From NCBI GenBank assembly GCA_015059335.1, contig SVAP01000001.1:1-64000 (forward strand): DNA of 64,000 nucleotides, read 5' to 3'. The stretch is from Bacillota bacterium (GTDB taxonomy: Bacteria; Bacillota_I; Bacilli_A; RF39; UBA660). Under the pieces are notes generated by a model. That model had not been told where the DNA came from. It worked only from the letters and a program-made list of their open reading frames with translations, and ran no database searches. A program made the position numbers and the translations under genes. Shown here in pieces: positions 14,474 through 23,913 of the stretch (its first letter is position 1; each line of letters begins with the position of its first letter).

Positions 14474-15790
14474 ATGAAAAATTGTATTATAGTAATTATA
14501 GCGAAGTTTATAACATTTATTTTAAAATTACTTGGAAAAAATGCAGGTACAGTACCTGGTAGAATTGCTTTAAAATTAAATAAAAATATTAGAGACTATA
14601 TTAAGATTGATGGGAAGTTAATAGTTATAACAGGAACAAATGGTAAAACAACAACAACAAACATGATTTACGAAATCTTGAGAAAATCAAATAAAAAAGT
14701 AGTATGTAATATTGGTGGCAATAATATTGGTTGGGGAATAACTACTACATTATTAAAATCATGTAATATATTTGGTAAAATAAAAGCGGATTATATAGTA
14801 TTAGAAACTGACGAACATTGGATACCAGTATTATATACAAATGCAAATCTAAAAATTGATACATTAATTATTTTAAATCTTTTTAATGATCAATTAGATA
14901 GAACTGGTGAAGTTGATACAATAATATCAAAGATTGGAAAAATCCTTAAAAATTATAAAGGAAATTTAATTTTAAATGGTAATGATCCAAATGTTGTTAG
15001 ATTAGGTTTAATGAACACTAAAGGTAAAAATTATTATTATGGTTCTAAAAAATTAAAAACGTCATATACAGATTCAACAGAAAGTATTATATGTCCTATA
15101 TGTAAGGAAACATTAGAGTATGAATTTTATCAATATTCTCATATAGGAAAATTTATATGTCCAAAGTGTGAATTTGGCAAAATAAATTATTATAACGAAC
15201 TATCAAAAATAGATGTTAATGATTTTTATATTGGAAAAGATAAATATACAACTAACAATCCTAATTTATATAATATTTATAATCTTTTAGCTATTATCAC
15301 TTTATCTAACATATATAATTTAGATAAAGATATAGTAAATGATATTTTTACTAATTACGCTTCAAAAGATGGCAGATATCAAAAATTTAATATTAATAAT
15401 AAAGAATGTATTTTAAATCTTGGTAAAAATCCTACGGGGTTTAATGTTATATTAAATAATATAAAAAAAGATAAAGATAATAAAGAGTTATTAATTTTAA
15501 TTAATGATAAAATAAATGATGGTAAAGATGTATCATGGATTTGGGGAATAGATTTTAATAATATGAATTCATTTAATAGAATAATATGTTCAGGTACAAG
15601 AGCATACGATATTGCTATAACTCTAAAATGTAATAATTATGATAAAAATAAAATTATTGTAGAACATGATATTGATAAATCTATTAATAAACTATTAGAA
15701 ACTGATAGTAAAAAATATATAATTTCTAATTATTCTCCTCTAACTAAAACTAAAGAAATATTAGAACAACTTGAAAAAGGTGATAAATAA
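14474..15790 (+). CDS. murT: Lipid II isoglutaminyl synthase, Mur-ligase subunit
   Basis: With GatD it amidates the alpha-carboxyl of D-Glu in lipid II, using ATP and glutamine, at the cytoplasmic face of the membrane. The 438-aa protein has an N-terminal hydrophobic stretch, the Mur ligase P-loop ITGTNGKTTTTN (residues 52-63), NLFNDQLDRTGE, and a zinc ribbon of paired C-P-I-C and C-P-K-C in the middle domain, which is diagnostic of MurT against MurC-F. The C-terminal DUF1727 region contains SWIWGIDF. It overlaps gatD by one base (TAATG), the standard operon. Confidence 0.95.
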   Translation: MKNCIIVIIAKFITFILKLLGKNAGTVPGRIALKLNKNIRDYIKIDGKLIVITGTNGKTTTTNMIYEILRKSNKKVVCNIGGNNIGWGITTTLLKSCNIFGKIKADYIVLETDEHWIPVLYTNANLKIDTLIILNLFNDQLDRTGEVDTIISKIGKILKNYKGNLILNGNDPNVVRLGLMNTKGKNYYYGSKKLKTSYTDSTESIICPICKETLEYEFYQYSHIGKFICPKCEFGKINYYNELSKIDVNDFYIGKDKYTTNNPNLYNIYNLLAIITLSNIYNLDKDIVNDIFTNYASKDGRYQKFNINNKECILNLGKNPTGFNVILNNIKKDKDNKELLILINDKINDGKDVSWIWGIDFNNMNSFNRIICSGTRAYDIAITLKCNNYDKNKIIVEHDIDKSINKLLETDSKKYIISNYSPLTKTKEILEQLEKGDK

Positions 15791-16536
15791 TGAATTTAAA
15801 TGTTTTATGTTTATATCCTAATGTAATGGATTTATATGGTGATAATGCTAATATTGATATATTAAAATATAGAGCAAAACAAAGAAATATAGACATCAAT
15901 ATAGATACATATACTATTGGTGATGAAGAGCCTAATTTTTATGAATATGATTTAGTATTTTTAGGTGGTGGATCAGATACTGAACAAAAAGTTGTCGCAA
16001 AAGATATTATCAAATATCAAAAACAAATTGAAAGATCTATTAATAAAGGAATATTTTATTTATTGGTTTGTGGTGGCTTTCAATTGTTTGGAAAATATTA
16101 CAAAGACTCTGAAAATAAAGTGATAAAAGGACTAAATATATTTAATTATTATACAGAAACCTCTTCTACAAAAAACGAAAAGTGTATAGGTGATATAGTT
16201 ATAGAAAGTGTGGTTGATAATCACAAAATAGAATTAGTCGGTTTTGAAAATCACGGTGGACAAACCTTTGGAATAGATACACCACTAGGAAAAGTAAGAT
16301 ATGGTAATGGGAATTCCTTTAAAAATGAATATGAAGGTTTTATGAAAGAAAATGTAATTGGTACATATCTTCATGGACCTTTACTATCAAAAAACCCTGA
16401 ACTTGCAGACTATATATTAAAATATTGTTTAGAAAGAAAATACAACAAAAAAGTTAATTTGAAAAAAATTGATGATGAATTTGAAAATATTGCTAAAAAA
16501 GAAATGTTAGATAAATTACTTGTTCGTAATATCTAA
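15790..16536 (+). CDS. gatD: Lipid II isoglutaminyl synthase, glutamine amidotransferase subunit
   Basis: Class I glutamine amidotransferase that supplies ammonia to MurT. The 248-aa protein has the nucleophile Cys94 in LLVCGGFQLFG, a FLGGGSD oxyanion region upstream, and the catalytic His in IGTYLHGPLLSKNP. Translation is coupled to murT. Its last 21 bases overlap the 3-prime end of the convergent gene at 16516-17181. Presence of the pair shows a modern amidated peptidoglycan. Confidence 0.95.
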   Translation: MNLNVLCLYPNVMDLYGDNANIDILKYRAKQRNIDINIDTYTIGDEEPNFYEYDLVFLGGGSDTEQKVVAKDIIKYQKQIERSINKGIFYLLVCGGFQLFGKYYKDSENKVIKGLNIFNYYTETSSTKNEKCIGDIVIESVVDNHKIELVGFENHGGQTFGIDTPLGKVRYGNGNSFKNEYEGFMKENVIGTYLHGPLLSKNPELADYILKYCLERKYNKKVNLKKIDDEFENIAKKEMLDKLLVRNI

Positions 16537-17181
16537 CATTCTTTTTTCTACTATATCTTTATATAATGTTTCTAATGAAAATATATAATTATCAAATATC
16601 ATTTTCTTTTCAATAATTTCTTCTATTCTATTTTCATACCAAATAATTTTTTCTTCCATATTTATGTTATTAGGAATAACATCAGTTTTATTATCAAATT
16701 TCTCACTATTTATAAAAATAATAATTTTACTATATTTGCTTTTTATTTTATTATATTGCATAGTTATTTTTCTATCTTTAAGTTCTTTCCTTAGTAATTC
16801 AACTTTTTTATCTATTTCCTTAATTCTACTCATTAATGTTTTAGTATTAGTTTGTTCAAGTAAAAAATTATATTCCTTAGTAAGATAAAGAAGTTTTCTC
16901 TTTTCTTCGCTTTTATCATATTCTTCTTTTTGACTATTAATTTTAATAAGTAACTTTTTCTCGCTAATTATTTTTTCTTTTAATGAGTTTTTAAGATCTT
17001 GATATTTTAAATATATAATATCTAAGTCTTTGTTTTTGTTTTCTAATTTGCAAATATTTTTAATTATATTTTCCTCAAGTTTAAATAATGACCCAATATC
17101 CAAATGTTCTAAATTGTTATTGTTGATTTCGTCAAATCTAGAAAAATCTGAAGAATTTTTTAATAAATAATTTATATCCAT
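16516..17181 (-). CDS. Coiled-coil protein, unknown
   Basis: A 221-aa lysine/glutamate/isoleucine-rich protein; nearly the whole length (about 30-150 and 175-220) has heptad-like spacing typical of long coiled coils. No signal peptide or membrane segment is apparent. A weak GGTGAT lies before ATG. It converges on gatD with a 21-base overlap of coding ends, so no room is left for a terminator. The alternative that it is a chance frame in AT-rich DNA is less likely given its length and even composition, but cannot be excluded. Confidence 0.65.
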   Translation of the reverse strand: MDINYLLKNSSDFSRFDEINNNNLEHLDIGSLFKLEENIIKNICKLENKNKDLDIIYLKYQDLKNSLKEKIISEKKLLIKINSQKEEYDKSEEKRKLLYLTKEYNFLLEQTNTKTLMSRIKEIDKKVELLRKELKDRKITMQYNKIKSKYSKIIIFINSEKFDNKTDVIPNNINMEEKIIWYENRIEEIIEKKMIFDNYIFSLETLYKDIVEKRMLDITNK

Positions 17182-17353
17182 AAGTTATCACCAAGTATAT
17201 ATTACATGAGGAATGTGTTGTAAAATGTAGAATTTGGATAACAAAGATAATGTTTTTAAAATAAAATTACAGAAATTTATAAACTGATGCAGAATATTAT
17301 TTAAAAATAACTTTAACTGTGATAAAATATAGGGGATAAAGGACGTGAAAAAA

Positions 17354-18778
17354 ATGAATAAAGTAAGAACAAGATTTGCACCATCACCAACTGGATATAT
17401 GCATGTTGGTAATTTAAGAACAGCAATATTTGAATATTTACTTGCAAAACATGATGGTGGTAGTTTCATATTAAGGATAGAAGATACAGATCAAACTAGA
17501 AAAGTAGATGGAGCAATAGATTTTATCTACAATACATTAGAACTATGTAATATTAAAATTGATGAGGGACCAAACAATAAAGGAGAATATGGACCTTATA
17601 CTCAAAGTGAAAGATTACCATTGTATAAAGAGTATGCTGAAAAACTAGTAGAAATTGGTAAGGCATATTATTGTTTTTGTAGTGAAGAAAGATTAGAAAA
17701 TTTAAGAAAAGAAGCAGATGAAAAAAAGATTGCTTTTCTTTATGATGGACATTGTAAAAATTTAACAAAAGAAGAAATAGAAGAAAAAATAAATAATGGA
17801 GAAAAATATGTAATTAGACAATTAATGCCAAAAGAAGGTATTAGTGTTTATAATGATTTAGTTTATGGTGAAATAAAAGTAGAAAATAAATTATTAGAAG
17901 ATCAAATATTATTAAAATCAGATGGTTATCCAACATATAACTTTGCAAATGTAATTGATGATCATTTAATGAATATTACACATGTAATAAGAGGTAACGA
18001 ATATGTAATGTCTACACCAAAATATAACTTATTATACGAAGCATTTGGATGGGACAAACCAACATATATTCATGTTTCAATGGTGTTAGGTGAAGATGGA
18101 CAAAAATTAAGTAAACGTAATGGTGATGCATCATTTATGGACTTATATAATGATGGATATTTACCAGAAGCAGTTGTTAACTATTTAGCGCTTCTAGGAT
18201 GGAGTCCAGAAACTAATGATGAAATATTTGATATGGACACATTAATAAAAATATTCGATCCAAAAAGAATTAGTAAATCACCATCGATATTTGATATTAA
18301 AAAACTTAATTGGATTAACTCACATTACATTAAAAATTTAGATATTGATGAACTACTAAAAATAACAGTTCCACATTTAAAAGAAGCATATGATTTAAAT
18401 AATAAAACAGAAGAATGGATTAAAGAATTAGTATCGATTTATCAAAACCATATTAGTTATGGTAAAGAAATAGTAGAAGTTACTGATTTATTCTTCCAAG
18501 ATACTAAAGAATTAGATGAAGAATGTAAAGAATTTATGACATCTGAAGGAATTGATAATACAATTAAAGTTTTTGCAGAAGAAATAGAAAGTATTGAAGA
18601 TTGGACTATAGAAAACATTAACAATGCAATAATGAACACAAAAGATAAAAGTGGCGCAAAAGGTAAAATGCTTTATATGCCAATAAGAATTAAAGTTTCT
18701 TATCAAATGCATGGTCCAGAACTACCTAATACAATTCACTTATTAGGAAAAGAAACTGTATTAAATAGATTAAAATAA
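17354..18778 (+). CDS. gltX: Glutamyl-tRNA synthetase
   Basis: Class I synthetase charging tRNA-Glu (and tRNA-Gln if the indirect pathway is used). The HIGH-type motif is PSPTGYMHVGNLRTA near the N-terminus and the KMSKS-type motif is GQKLSKRNGD around residue 240. The 474-aa length is normal for Bacillota. ATG 17354 gives the usual N-terminus NKVRTRFAPSPTG with AAAGGA ten bases upstream; GTG 17345 is an alternative. It begins the Bacillus-like cluster that continues with cysS. Confidence 0.96.
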   Translation: MNKVRTRFAPSPTGYMHVGNLRTAIFEYLLAKHDGGSFILRIEDTDQTRKVDGAIDFIYNTLELCNIKIDEGPNNKGEYGPYTQSERLPLYKEYAEKLVEIGKAYYCFCSEERLENLRKEADEKKIAFLYDGHCKNLTKEEIEEKINNGEKYVIRQLMPKEGISVYNDLVYGEIKVENKLLEDQILLKSDGYPTYNFANVIDDHLMNITHVIRGNEYVMSTPKYNLLYEAFGWDKPTYIHVSMVLGEDGQKLSKRNGDASFMDLYNDGYLPEAVVNYLALLGWSPETNDEIFDMDTLIKIFDPKRISKSPSIFDIKKLNWINSHYIKNLDIDELLKITVPHLKEAYDLNNKTEEWIKELVSIYQNHISYGKEIVEVTDLFFQDTKELDEECKEFMTSEGIDNTIKVFAEEIESIEDWTIENINNAIMNTKDKSGAKGKMLYMPIRIKVSYQMHGPELPNTIHLLGKETVLNRLK

Positions 18779-18825
18779 CATATTTTAAACACAATTTAGT
18801 AATATACTTTAAGAGAGGTGAAATA

Positions 18826-20232
18826 ATGAAGATATATAATACCTTATCAAAAAAAGTTGAAGAATTTATACCTATAGACAAAAATGAAGTAAAAATGTAT
18901 ACTTGTGGTCCAACTGTTTATAGTTATGCCCACATTGGAAATTTAAGAACATATATATTTGAAGATATGTTAGAAAAAACATTAAATTTGCTTGGGTATA
19001 AAGTAAAAAGAGTGATGAATATTACTGACGTAGGACATATTGTTAGTGATGCAGATGATGGTGAAGATAAAATGATGCTTGCCAGCAAAAGAGAAGGTAA
19101 AACAGCAAATGAAATCGCAGAATTTTATACTGAAGCATTTATGAAGGATTTAGATGAACTGAATATTAAAAAGCCAGAAATCATTGAAAAAGCAACAAAT
19201 CATATTGATGATTACATTGAGATGATTCAAGAGCTGTTAAGAAAAGAATATGCATATATTTCAAATGGTAATGTATATTTCGATATCAGCAAAGCTCCAA
19301 ATTATTATGAGTTGTCAGGTAGAACAGAAGATAATAATATAATTGGCGCAAGAGAAGATGTTGAAGAAGATATATATAAAAGAAATCCAGCAGATTTCGC
19401 TTTATGGATGACAAATTCAAAATTCTCTAATCAAGAACAAAAATGGAATTCACCATTTGGTGTAGGTTATCCTGGATGGCATATTGAATGTTCTTGTATG
19501 GCAATGAAATATCTTGGAGAAAAAATTGATATACATTGTGGTGGAGTAGATAATATATTCCCTCATCATACAAATGAAATTGCTCAATCAGAAGCATACA
19601 CTGGAAGTAAATGGTGTAATTACTGGATACATGGTGAATATTTAAATGATAAAACTGGAAAGATGAGTAAATCAAAAGGCGATTTTTTAACGATTGAATT
19701 ATTAAAAAGTAAAGGATATAATCCGCTAGCTTACAGATTTATGTGCTTACAATCACATTATAGAAATCAATTAGTATTTAGTTATGAATCATTAGATATC
19801 GCACAAAATGCATATGTCAAATTAAAAAATAGGATCATTAAAATTAAAAATAATGTATCTAATACACAAAATATAGAATTAAACAAGCGATATATAGATG
19901 AATTTAAAAATGCATTATCAGATGATTTAAATACATCAAATGCTTTAACTGTTCTTTATAATTGTATTAAGGATGAAGAAATTAGTGATCTAGAAAAATT
20001 AGTATTAATTAAAGAATTTGATAAAGTATTATCTCTATCTCTATTAGAGGAAAAAAATATTGAGTTAACAGATGATGAAAAAATAAAAATTGAACAACTA
20101 CTAGAAGAAAGAAATAATGCAAAAAAAGAAAAAAATTATGAATTAGCAGATAAAATAAGAAATGATTTAAATGAAATGGGTATAATAATAAAAGATACCA
20201 GAGAAGGAACAATATATGAGGTGAAACAATGA
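18826..20232 (+). CDS. cysS: Cysteinyl-tRNA synthetase
   Basis: Class I synthetase. Motifs: CGPTVYSYAHIGNLRTYIFED (zinc Cys plus HIGH-type), GWHIECSCMA, the zinc-binding HCGGVDNIFPHHTNE, and KMSKSKGDF. The 468-aa size is normal. It follows gltX as in Bacillus (without cysE between) and overlaps the peptidase gene by four bases (ATGA). GAGAGGTG precedes ATG. Confidence 0.97.
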   Translation: MKIYNTLSKKVEEFIPIDKNEVKMYTCGPTVYSYAHIGNLRTYIFEDMLEKTLNLLGYKVKRVMNITDVGHIVSDADDGEDKMMLASKREGKTANEIAEFYTEAFMKDLDELNIKKPEIIEKATNHIDDYIEMIQELLRKEYAYISNGNVYFDISKAPNYYELSGRTEDNNIIGAREDVEEDIYKRNPADFALWMTNSKFSNQEQKWNSPFGVGYPGWHIECSCMAMKYLGEKIDIHCGGVDNIFPHHTNEIAQSEAYTGSKWCNYWIHGEYLNDKTGKMSKSKGDFLTIELLKSKGYNPLAYRFMCLQSHYRNQLVFSYESLDIAQNAYVKLKNRIIKIKNNVSNTQNIELNKRYIDEFKNALSDDLNTSNALTVLYNCIKDEEISDLEKLVLIKEFDKVLSLSLLEEKNIELTDDEKIKIEQLLEERNNAKKEKNYELADKIRNDLNEMGIIIKDTREGTIYEVKQ

Positions 20233-20909
20233 TTGGTTATTATGGTTCATGGACATTAATTGGAATTTCGTTATTAATTACTTTAGGTGCACAATTTTTT
20301 GTAACAACAACATACGGTAAATACAAAAAAGTAGAAAATAAAACTAAAAAAACAGGTTTTGAAACTGCTCGTGAAATATTAGATAAAAATGGATTAAATG
20401 ATATTTATGTTGTGGAAACACAAGGTAATTTAACTGATCATTATGATCCAAAAAGAAACACAATAAGATTATCAAGTGACATATTTCATGGAACAAGTAT
20501 AGCAGCTTGTGCAGTGGCAGCTCACGAAGTAGGGCATGCGTTACAATATAAAGACGGATATACTCCAATCAAAATAAGAAATTCAATTATCCCACTTGTT
20601 AATTTTAGTTCTAGTGCAGGTTATTTTGCAATCCTTATATCATTTATTACTGGATTAACAGATTTATTGTGGATTGGTATCGCATTGGAAGTAATTATAT
20701 TATTATTTCAGTTATTAACATTACCTGTGGAATTCAATGCTTCTAAAAGAGCAAAAGAACAATTAGGAAAAGAACAAATACTTGACAACAATGAAATAAA
20801 TGGCGCAAATACAATGCTTAATGCAGCAGCAATGACTTATGTTGCTAGTGTTGTAACTGCAATATTACAAATCATAAGATTAGTATTAATCGCAAGAGAT
20901 AATGATTAA
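20229..20909 (+). CDS. YugP-type neutral zinc metallopeptidase, membrane protein
   Basis: A 226-aa protein with an N-terminal transmembrane helix (residues 8-25), a zinc site H99-E-V-G-H103 (AAHEVGHALQY), and two or three hydrophobic segments after it (about 112-165 and 200-222). NASKRAKEQL holds the downstream helix of this family. The natural substrate is not established. It overlaps cysS and ends at a terminator shared with the convergent dapA. Confidence 0.9.
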   Translation: MIGYYGSWTLIGISLLITLGAQFFVTTTYGKYKKVENKTKKTGFETAREILDKNGLNDIYVVETQGNLTDHYDPKRNTIRLSSDIFHGTSIAACAVAAHEVGHALQYKDGYTPIKIRNSIIPLVNFSSSAGYFAILISFITGLTDLLWIGIALEVIILLFQLLTLPVEFNASKRAKEQLGKEQILDNNEINGANTMLNAAAMTYVASVVTAILQIIRLVLIARDND

Positions 20910-20911
20910 AA

Positions 20912-20943
20912 TAAAACGCAGATAAAATTTATCCGCGTTTTTT
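20912..20943. terminator. Bidirectional terminator between peptidase gene and dapA
   Basis: AAAACGCAGATAAA pairs with TTTATCCGCGTTTT with one mismatch, flanked by T runs on the plus strand and A-to-T-rich sequence on the minus strand. Confidence 0.75.
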
Positions 20944-20944
20944 G

Positions 20945-20966
20945 TTATCCACAGAATTGTGGATAG
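20945..20966. other. Inverted pair of DnaA-box-like 9-mers
   Basis: TTATCCACA (20945-20953) is a perfect consensus DnaA box; after GAAT-less spacing of four bases TGTGGATAG (20958-20966) is an inverted near match (one mismatch). It lacks a following T run, so it is not an obvious terminator. It lies in the 61-bp gap between converging genes. Confidence 0.45.
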
Positions 20967-20970
20967 ACAG

Positions 20971-21855
20971 TTAATAACATTTAAAATTATTAAGTGATTT
21001 TTCTAATTTTTTTATTCCCTTATCTGTCATTTTTATTAATGGTAATCTTGGAATTCCATAATTATAACCAAGAATATTTAATGCTTCTTTAATTGGAATA
21101 GGATTAACTTCACAAAATAATGAATCAACTAAATCAATACAATTAAGTTGCATATTTGTTGCTTCATCATTATTACCATTAAAATAATGTTCAATCATAT
21201 CATGAGTGTATTTAGGTGCGATATTTGATAATACAGAAATTACACCAATACCACCTAAAGATAAAATAGGTAATATTTGGTCATCGTTTCCAGAATAAAT
21301 TTCTAAATTATCGCCACATAAAGCTTTGATTTTTGCTACTTGGCTTAAATTACCGCTAGCTTCTTTAATAGCAACAATATTTTCTACTTTAGATAATTCT
21401 AAACAAGTATTAGGTTCAATATTTAAACCAGTTCTACTTGGCACACTATATAAAATTATTGGTAGTTTAGTGTTATTTGCAATAATTTTATAGTGTTCAA
21501 TCAAACCTTGTTGAGTGGTTTTGTTGTAATATGGTGTAACAATAAGTAATCCATCTACACCAACACTTTCTGCATACTTACTCATTTCTATAACTTCTTT
21601 AGTATTATTACCACCGGTTCCTGCTATAACTGGGATTCTCTTGTTAACTTTATCAACAGCAAATTTAATAATATTTTTCTTTTCCTCTTTAGTCATAGTC
21701 GATCCTTCGCCAGTGGTCCCACAAACTATTAGGGCATCACAACTATTAGTAATTTGATATTCTATTAGTTTTTCGAATTCGTCATAATTAATTTCCTCAT
21801 TAATAAAAGGTGTTGCGATAGCTGTTCCACAACCTTTAAATATTATTTTTTTCAT
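20971..21855 (-). CDS. dapA: 4-hydroxy-tetrahydrodipicolinate synthase
   Basis: Condenses pyruvate and aspartate semialdehyde in the lysine/diaminopimelate pathway. The 294-aa TIM barrel has GTAIATPF at the N-terminus, CGTTGEGSTM, the Tyr of TPYYNKTTQQG, PIILYSVPSRTG, the Schiff-base Lys in IVAIKEASGN and the C-terminal NPIPIKEALN. The start at 21855 follows AAGGAAG by eight bases. It is a lone leftward gene inserted in an otherwise rightward cluster. DAP for peptidoglycan or lysine is the likely product; N-acetylneuraminate lyase relatives are less likely given the GTTGEG and PSRTG motifs. Confidence 0.93.
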   Translation of the reverse strand: MKKIIFKGCGTAIATPFINEEINYDEFEKLIEYQITNSCDALIVCGTTGEGSTMTKEEKKNIIKFAVDKVNKRIPVIAGTGGNNTKEVIEMSKYAESVGVDGLLIVTPYYNKTTQQGLIEHYKIIANNTKLPIILYSVPSRTGLNIEPNTCLELSKVENIVAIKEASGNLSQVAKIKALCGDNLEIYSGNDDQILPILSLGGIGVISVLSNIAPKYTHDMIEHYFNGNNDEATNMQLNCIDLVDSLFCEVNPIPIKEALNILGYNYGIPRLPLIKMTDKGIKKLEKSLNNFKCY

Positions 21856-21946
21856 TGATACCACTTCCTTATATAATATTATATATTAAAAATAGAAAAA
21901 ACTGTATAAATTGTGTTAAAATAATTATTAGTTAGTGGGTGATTTT

Positions 21947-22321
21947 ATGGATATAAATAATTTAAATGCCTTAGAACTTGCATATATTGGTGATGCAGTA
22001 TATGAAGTTTCTATTAGAGAACACCTTTTAAAGAAAGGTATTAGAAAAGTTAATAATTTACAAAAAGAAGCGAAGAAATTTGTGAGCGCTAAAGGGCAAT
22101 TTGAAACATTAAATAAGCTTTTTGAAACACAATTCTTAACACAAGAGGAATTAGAAGTAGTAAAACACGCAAGAAATTATAAAAGTGTTTCGAAACCAAA
22201 GAACACAGATATTATTACTTATAAATACGCCACTGGTTTTGAGGCTTTAATTGGATATCTATATATAACAAATATTTCAAGATTAGAAGAATTAATTAAT
22301 AAAATATTGGAGGATAAATAA
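21947..22321 (+). CDS. mrnC: Mini-ribonuclease III
   Basis: A 124-aa RNase III-fold enzyme lacking the double-strand RNA-binding domain; in Bacillus it matures 23S rRNA. The catalytic motif is ALELAYIGDAVYEV near the N-terminus, with later conserved RNYKSVSKPKNTDIITYKYATGFEALIGYLY. GGGTGAT precedes ATG 21947. It lies directly before rlmB, as in Bacillus, with one base between stop and start. Confidence 0.94.
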   Translation: MDINNLNALELAYIGDAVYEVSIREHLLKKGIRKVNNLQKEAKKFVSAKGQFETLNKLFETQFLTQEELEVVKHARNYKSVSKPKNTDIITYKYATGFEALIGYLYITNISRLEELINKILEDK

Positions 22322-22322
22322 A

Positions 22323-23024
22323 ATGTATGTATATGGAAAAAATGTAGCAACCGATTTAATAAAAAATAATAAAAAAATATATAAAGCAATAATTTGGGAA
22401 AACTTTAAAGACGAATTTATAATTTCTGAATTACAAAAATTAAATATTCCAATAAAGTATTGCACAAAAAGACAAATTGATGACATTGCAAAAGGAAATC
22501 ATCAAGGTATAATACTAAATATACCTGATTATAAATTTGTTGATTTAGATGATTTACAACCTAAGAATGATGATTATCCTTTTATAGTTATGCTGGATCA
22601 TTTAGAAGATCCACATAACTTTGGAGCTATAATAAGAACTTGTGAATCAGCAGGAGTTGATGGAATTATAATTCCTAAAGACAGAAGTGTAGATATAAAT
22701 TCTACAGTAATGAAAACAAGTGCTGGAACACTTGATAGAGTCAAAATCTGTATGGTTACAAATTTATCCAACACTATTGAAATACTAAAAAAACGTGGAT
22801 ATTGGATTATAGGAACAGATTTAGAAGGAACAGATTATAGTACAATTGATTATAAAATGCCAGTATGTCTTATTGTAGGTAACGAAGGAAAAGGTATGAG
22901 TAGAATAGTAAAAGAAAAATGTGATTTTATCGCAACCATACCAATGAAAGGAGAAGTAAATAGTCTAAATGCATCAGTTGCAACAGGTATCATGATTTAT
23001 GAAATATTAGAAAAAAGAAAGTAG
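22323..23024 (+). CDS. rlmB: 23S rRNA 2'-O-ribose methyltransferase, TrmH family (RlmB-like)
   Basis: A 233-aa SPOUT methyltransferase. N-terminal substrate-binding domain (about 1-75) is followed by the knot domain with LDHLEDPHNFGAIIRTCES (motif 1), CLIVGNEGKGMSR (motif 2) and GEVNSLNASVATGIMIYE (motif 3). The mrnC-rlmB order matches Bacillus. GGAGG lies before ATG. It overlaps the sigma factor start. Confidence 0.94.
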   Translation: MYVYGKNVATDLIKNNKKIYKAIIWENFKDEFIISELQKLNIPIKYCTKRQIDDIAKGNHQGIILNIPDYKFVDLDDLQPKNDDYPFIVMLDHLEDPHNFGAIIRTCESAGVDGIIIPKDRSVDINSTVMKTSAGTLDRVKICMVTNLSNTIEILKKRGYWIIGTDLEGTDYSTIDYKMPVCLIVGNEGKGMSRIVKEKCDFIATIPMKGEVNSLNASVATGIMIYEILEKRK

Positions 23025-23641
23025 TGGTAACTGTGCAATATAAAGAATATAACGATTATGAGTTAATATATATGGTTAAAGAAAATGATGAAACAGCATA
23101 TAATCTTTTATATAATAAATATAAACCGTTAGTGATAAGCCTTGCTAAAAAATATGCTGATATTTATTTTAATTTTGGAATCGATATTAATGATTTCATT
23201 ATAGCAGGATATATTGGTTTGGATAATTCAATAAAAAAATTCAGAGATTATGATAAATATCAGTTTAAATGTTTGTTATATACATGTATAAATAGGCAAA
23301 TGCAATCTTTAGTAAAACAAGAAAAGATAAAGAAAAACCAAATATTAAATAATTCTTTATATTATGAAGCATTACAAACAAATTCTGAATTAGACTTTCT
23401 AGAAATCAAAGAAGATGAAAAAGGTGTTAATCCAGAAAAGATACTTATTGAACAGGAAAATTTAAAAAATATATATGACAAATATATTACAAAATTAAAA
23501 GGTCTTGAATTAGAAGTGTTTAAATTAAAAGCAAGAGGATATACAAATGTAGAAATTTCTAAAATATTAAATACAACAGTAAAGGCAATTAATAATGCAA
23601 TTACTAGAATTAAGAAAAAATATAATATATATCAAAATTGA
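23024..23641 (+). CDS. Sigma-70 family factor, SigH-like by position
   Basis: A 205-aa alternative sigma factor. Region 2 spans about 15-90 (YNLLYNKYKPLVISLAKKY, DINDFIIAGYIGLDNSIKKF) and region 4 about 150-200 (KLKGLELEVFKLKARGYTNVEISKILNTTVKAINNAITRIKKKY). Position between rlmB and secE is that of sigH in Bacillus, where it controls competence and sporulation entry; the sequence is divergent, so the regulon cannot be assumed. GTG 23024 overlaps the rlmB stop; GTG 23033 is an alternative. No rpmG is found between it and secE. Confidence 0.85.
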   Translation: MVTVQYKEYNDYELIYMVKENDETAYNLLYNKYKPLVISLAKKYADIYFNFGIDINDFIIAGYIGLDNSIKKFRDYDKYQFKCLLYTCINRQMQSLVKQEKIKKNQILNNSLYYEALQTNSELDFLEIKEDEKGVNPEKILIEQENLKNIYDKYITKLKGLELEVFKLKARGYTNVEISKILNTTVKAINNAITRIKKKYNIYQN

Positions 23642-23722
23642 TTGACTTTTATTGATAGTTGTGTTAATTTATAACTGTAAACACAACGAAGTGTTTTTTA
23701 TTTTGATTAAATGAGGTGTGAA

Positions 23723-23899
23723 ATGAAAAAAATTATTAAATTTTTCAAAGGTGTAAAAAAAGAAATCTCACGTGTTCGTTGGCCTAATAAAAAGGAAATG
23801 GTTAAATATTCAATCGCAACAATCGTATTTATTTTATTCTTTTGCGCATTCTTTTATTCATTTGATGCAATAACTGCCTGGTTAATAGAATTATTCTAA
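23723..23899 (+). CDS. secE: Preprotein translocase subunit SecE
   Basis: A 58-aa single-span membrane protein of the SecYEG channel. The conserved amphipathic helix is VKKEISRVRWPNKKEMVKYS, followed by one transmembrane helix (about 28-52). ATG 23723 is chosen, four bases after GAGGTG. It is followed 14 bases later by nusG, the universal arrangement. Confidence 0.95.
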   Translation: MKKIIKFFKGVKKEISRVRWPNKKEMVKYSIATIVFILFFCAFFYSFDAITAWLIELF

Positions 23900-23913
23900 T
23901 AGGAGGAATTTTA

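Noticed and set aside
17182..17344. T-box leader before gltX
   Set aside because: No specifier-loop pattern, no conserved T-box bulge sequence and no terminator/antiterminator pair are visible in the 160 bases.
20945..20966. Second terminator for the peptidase gene
   Set aside because: The hairpin lacks a following T run on either strand, while the adjacent 20912-20943 hairpin has one.
23642..23722. rpmG (L33) between the sigma factor and secE, as in Bacillus
   Set aside because: The gap is 81 bases and contains only a small hairpin and the secE ribosome site, with no reading frame of L33 type.
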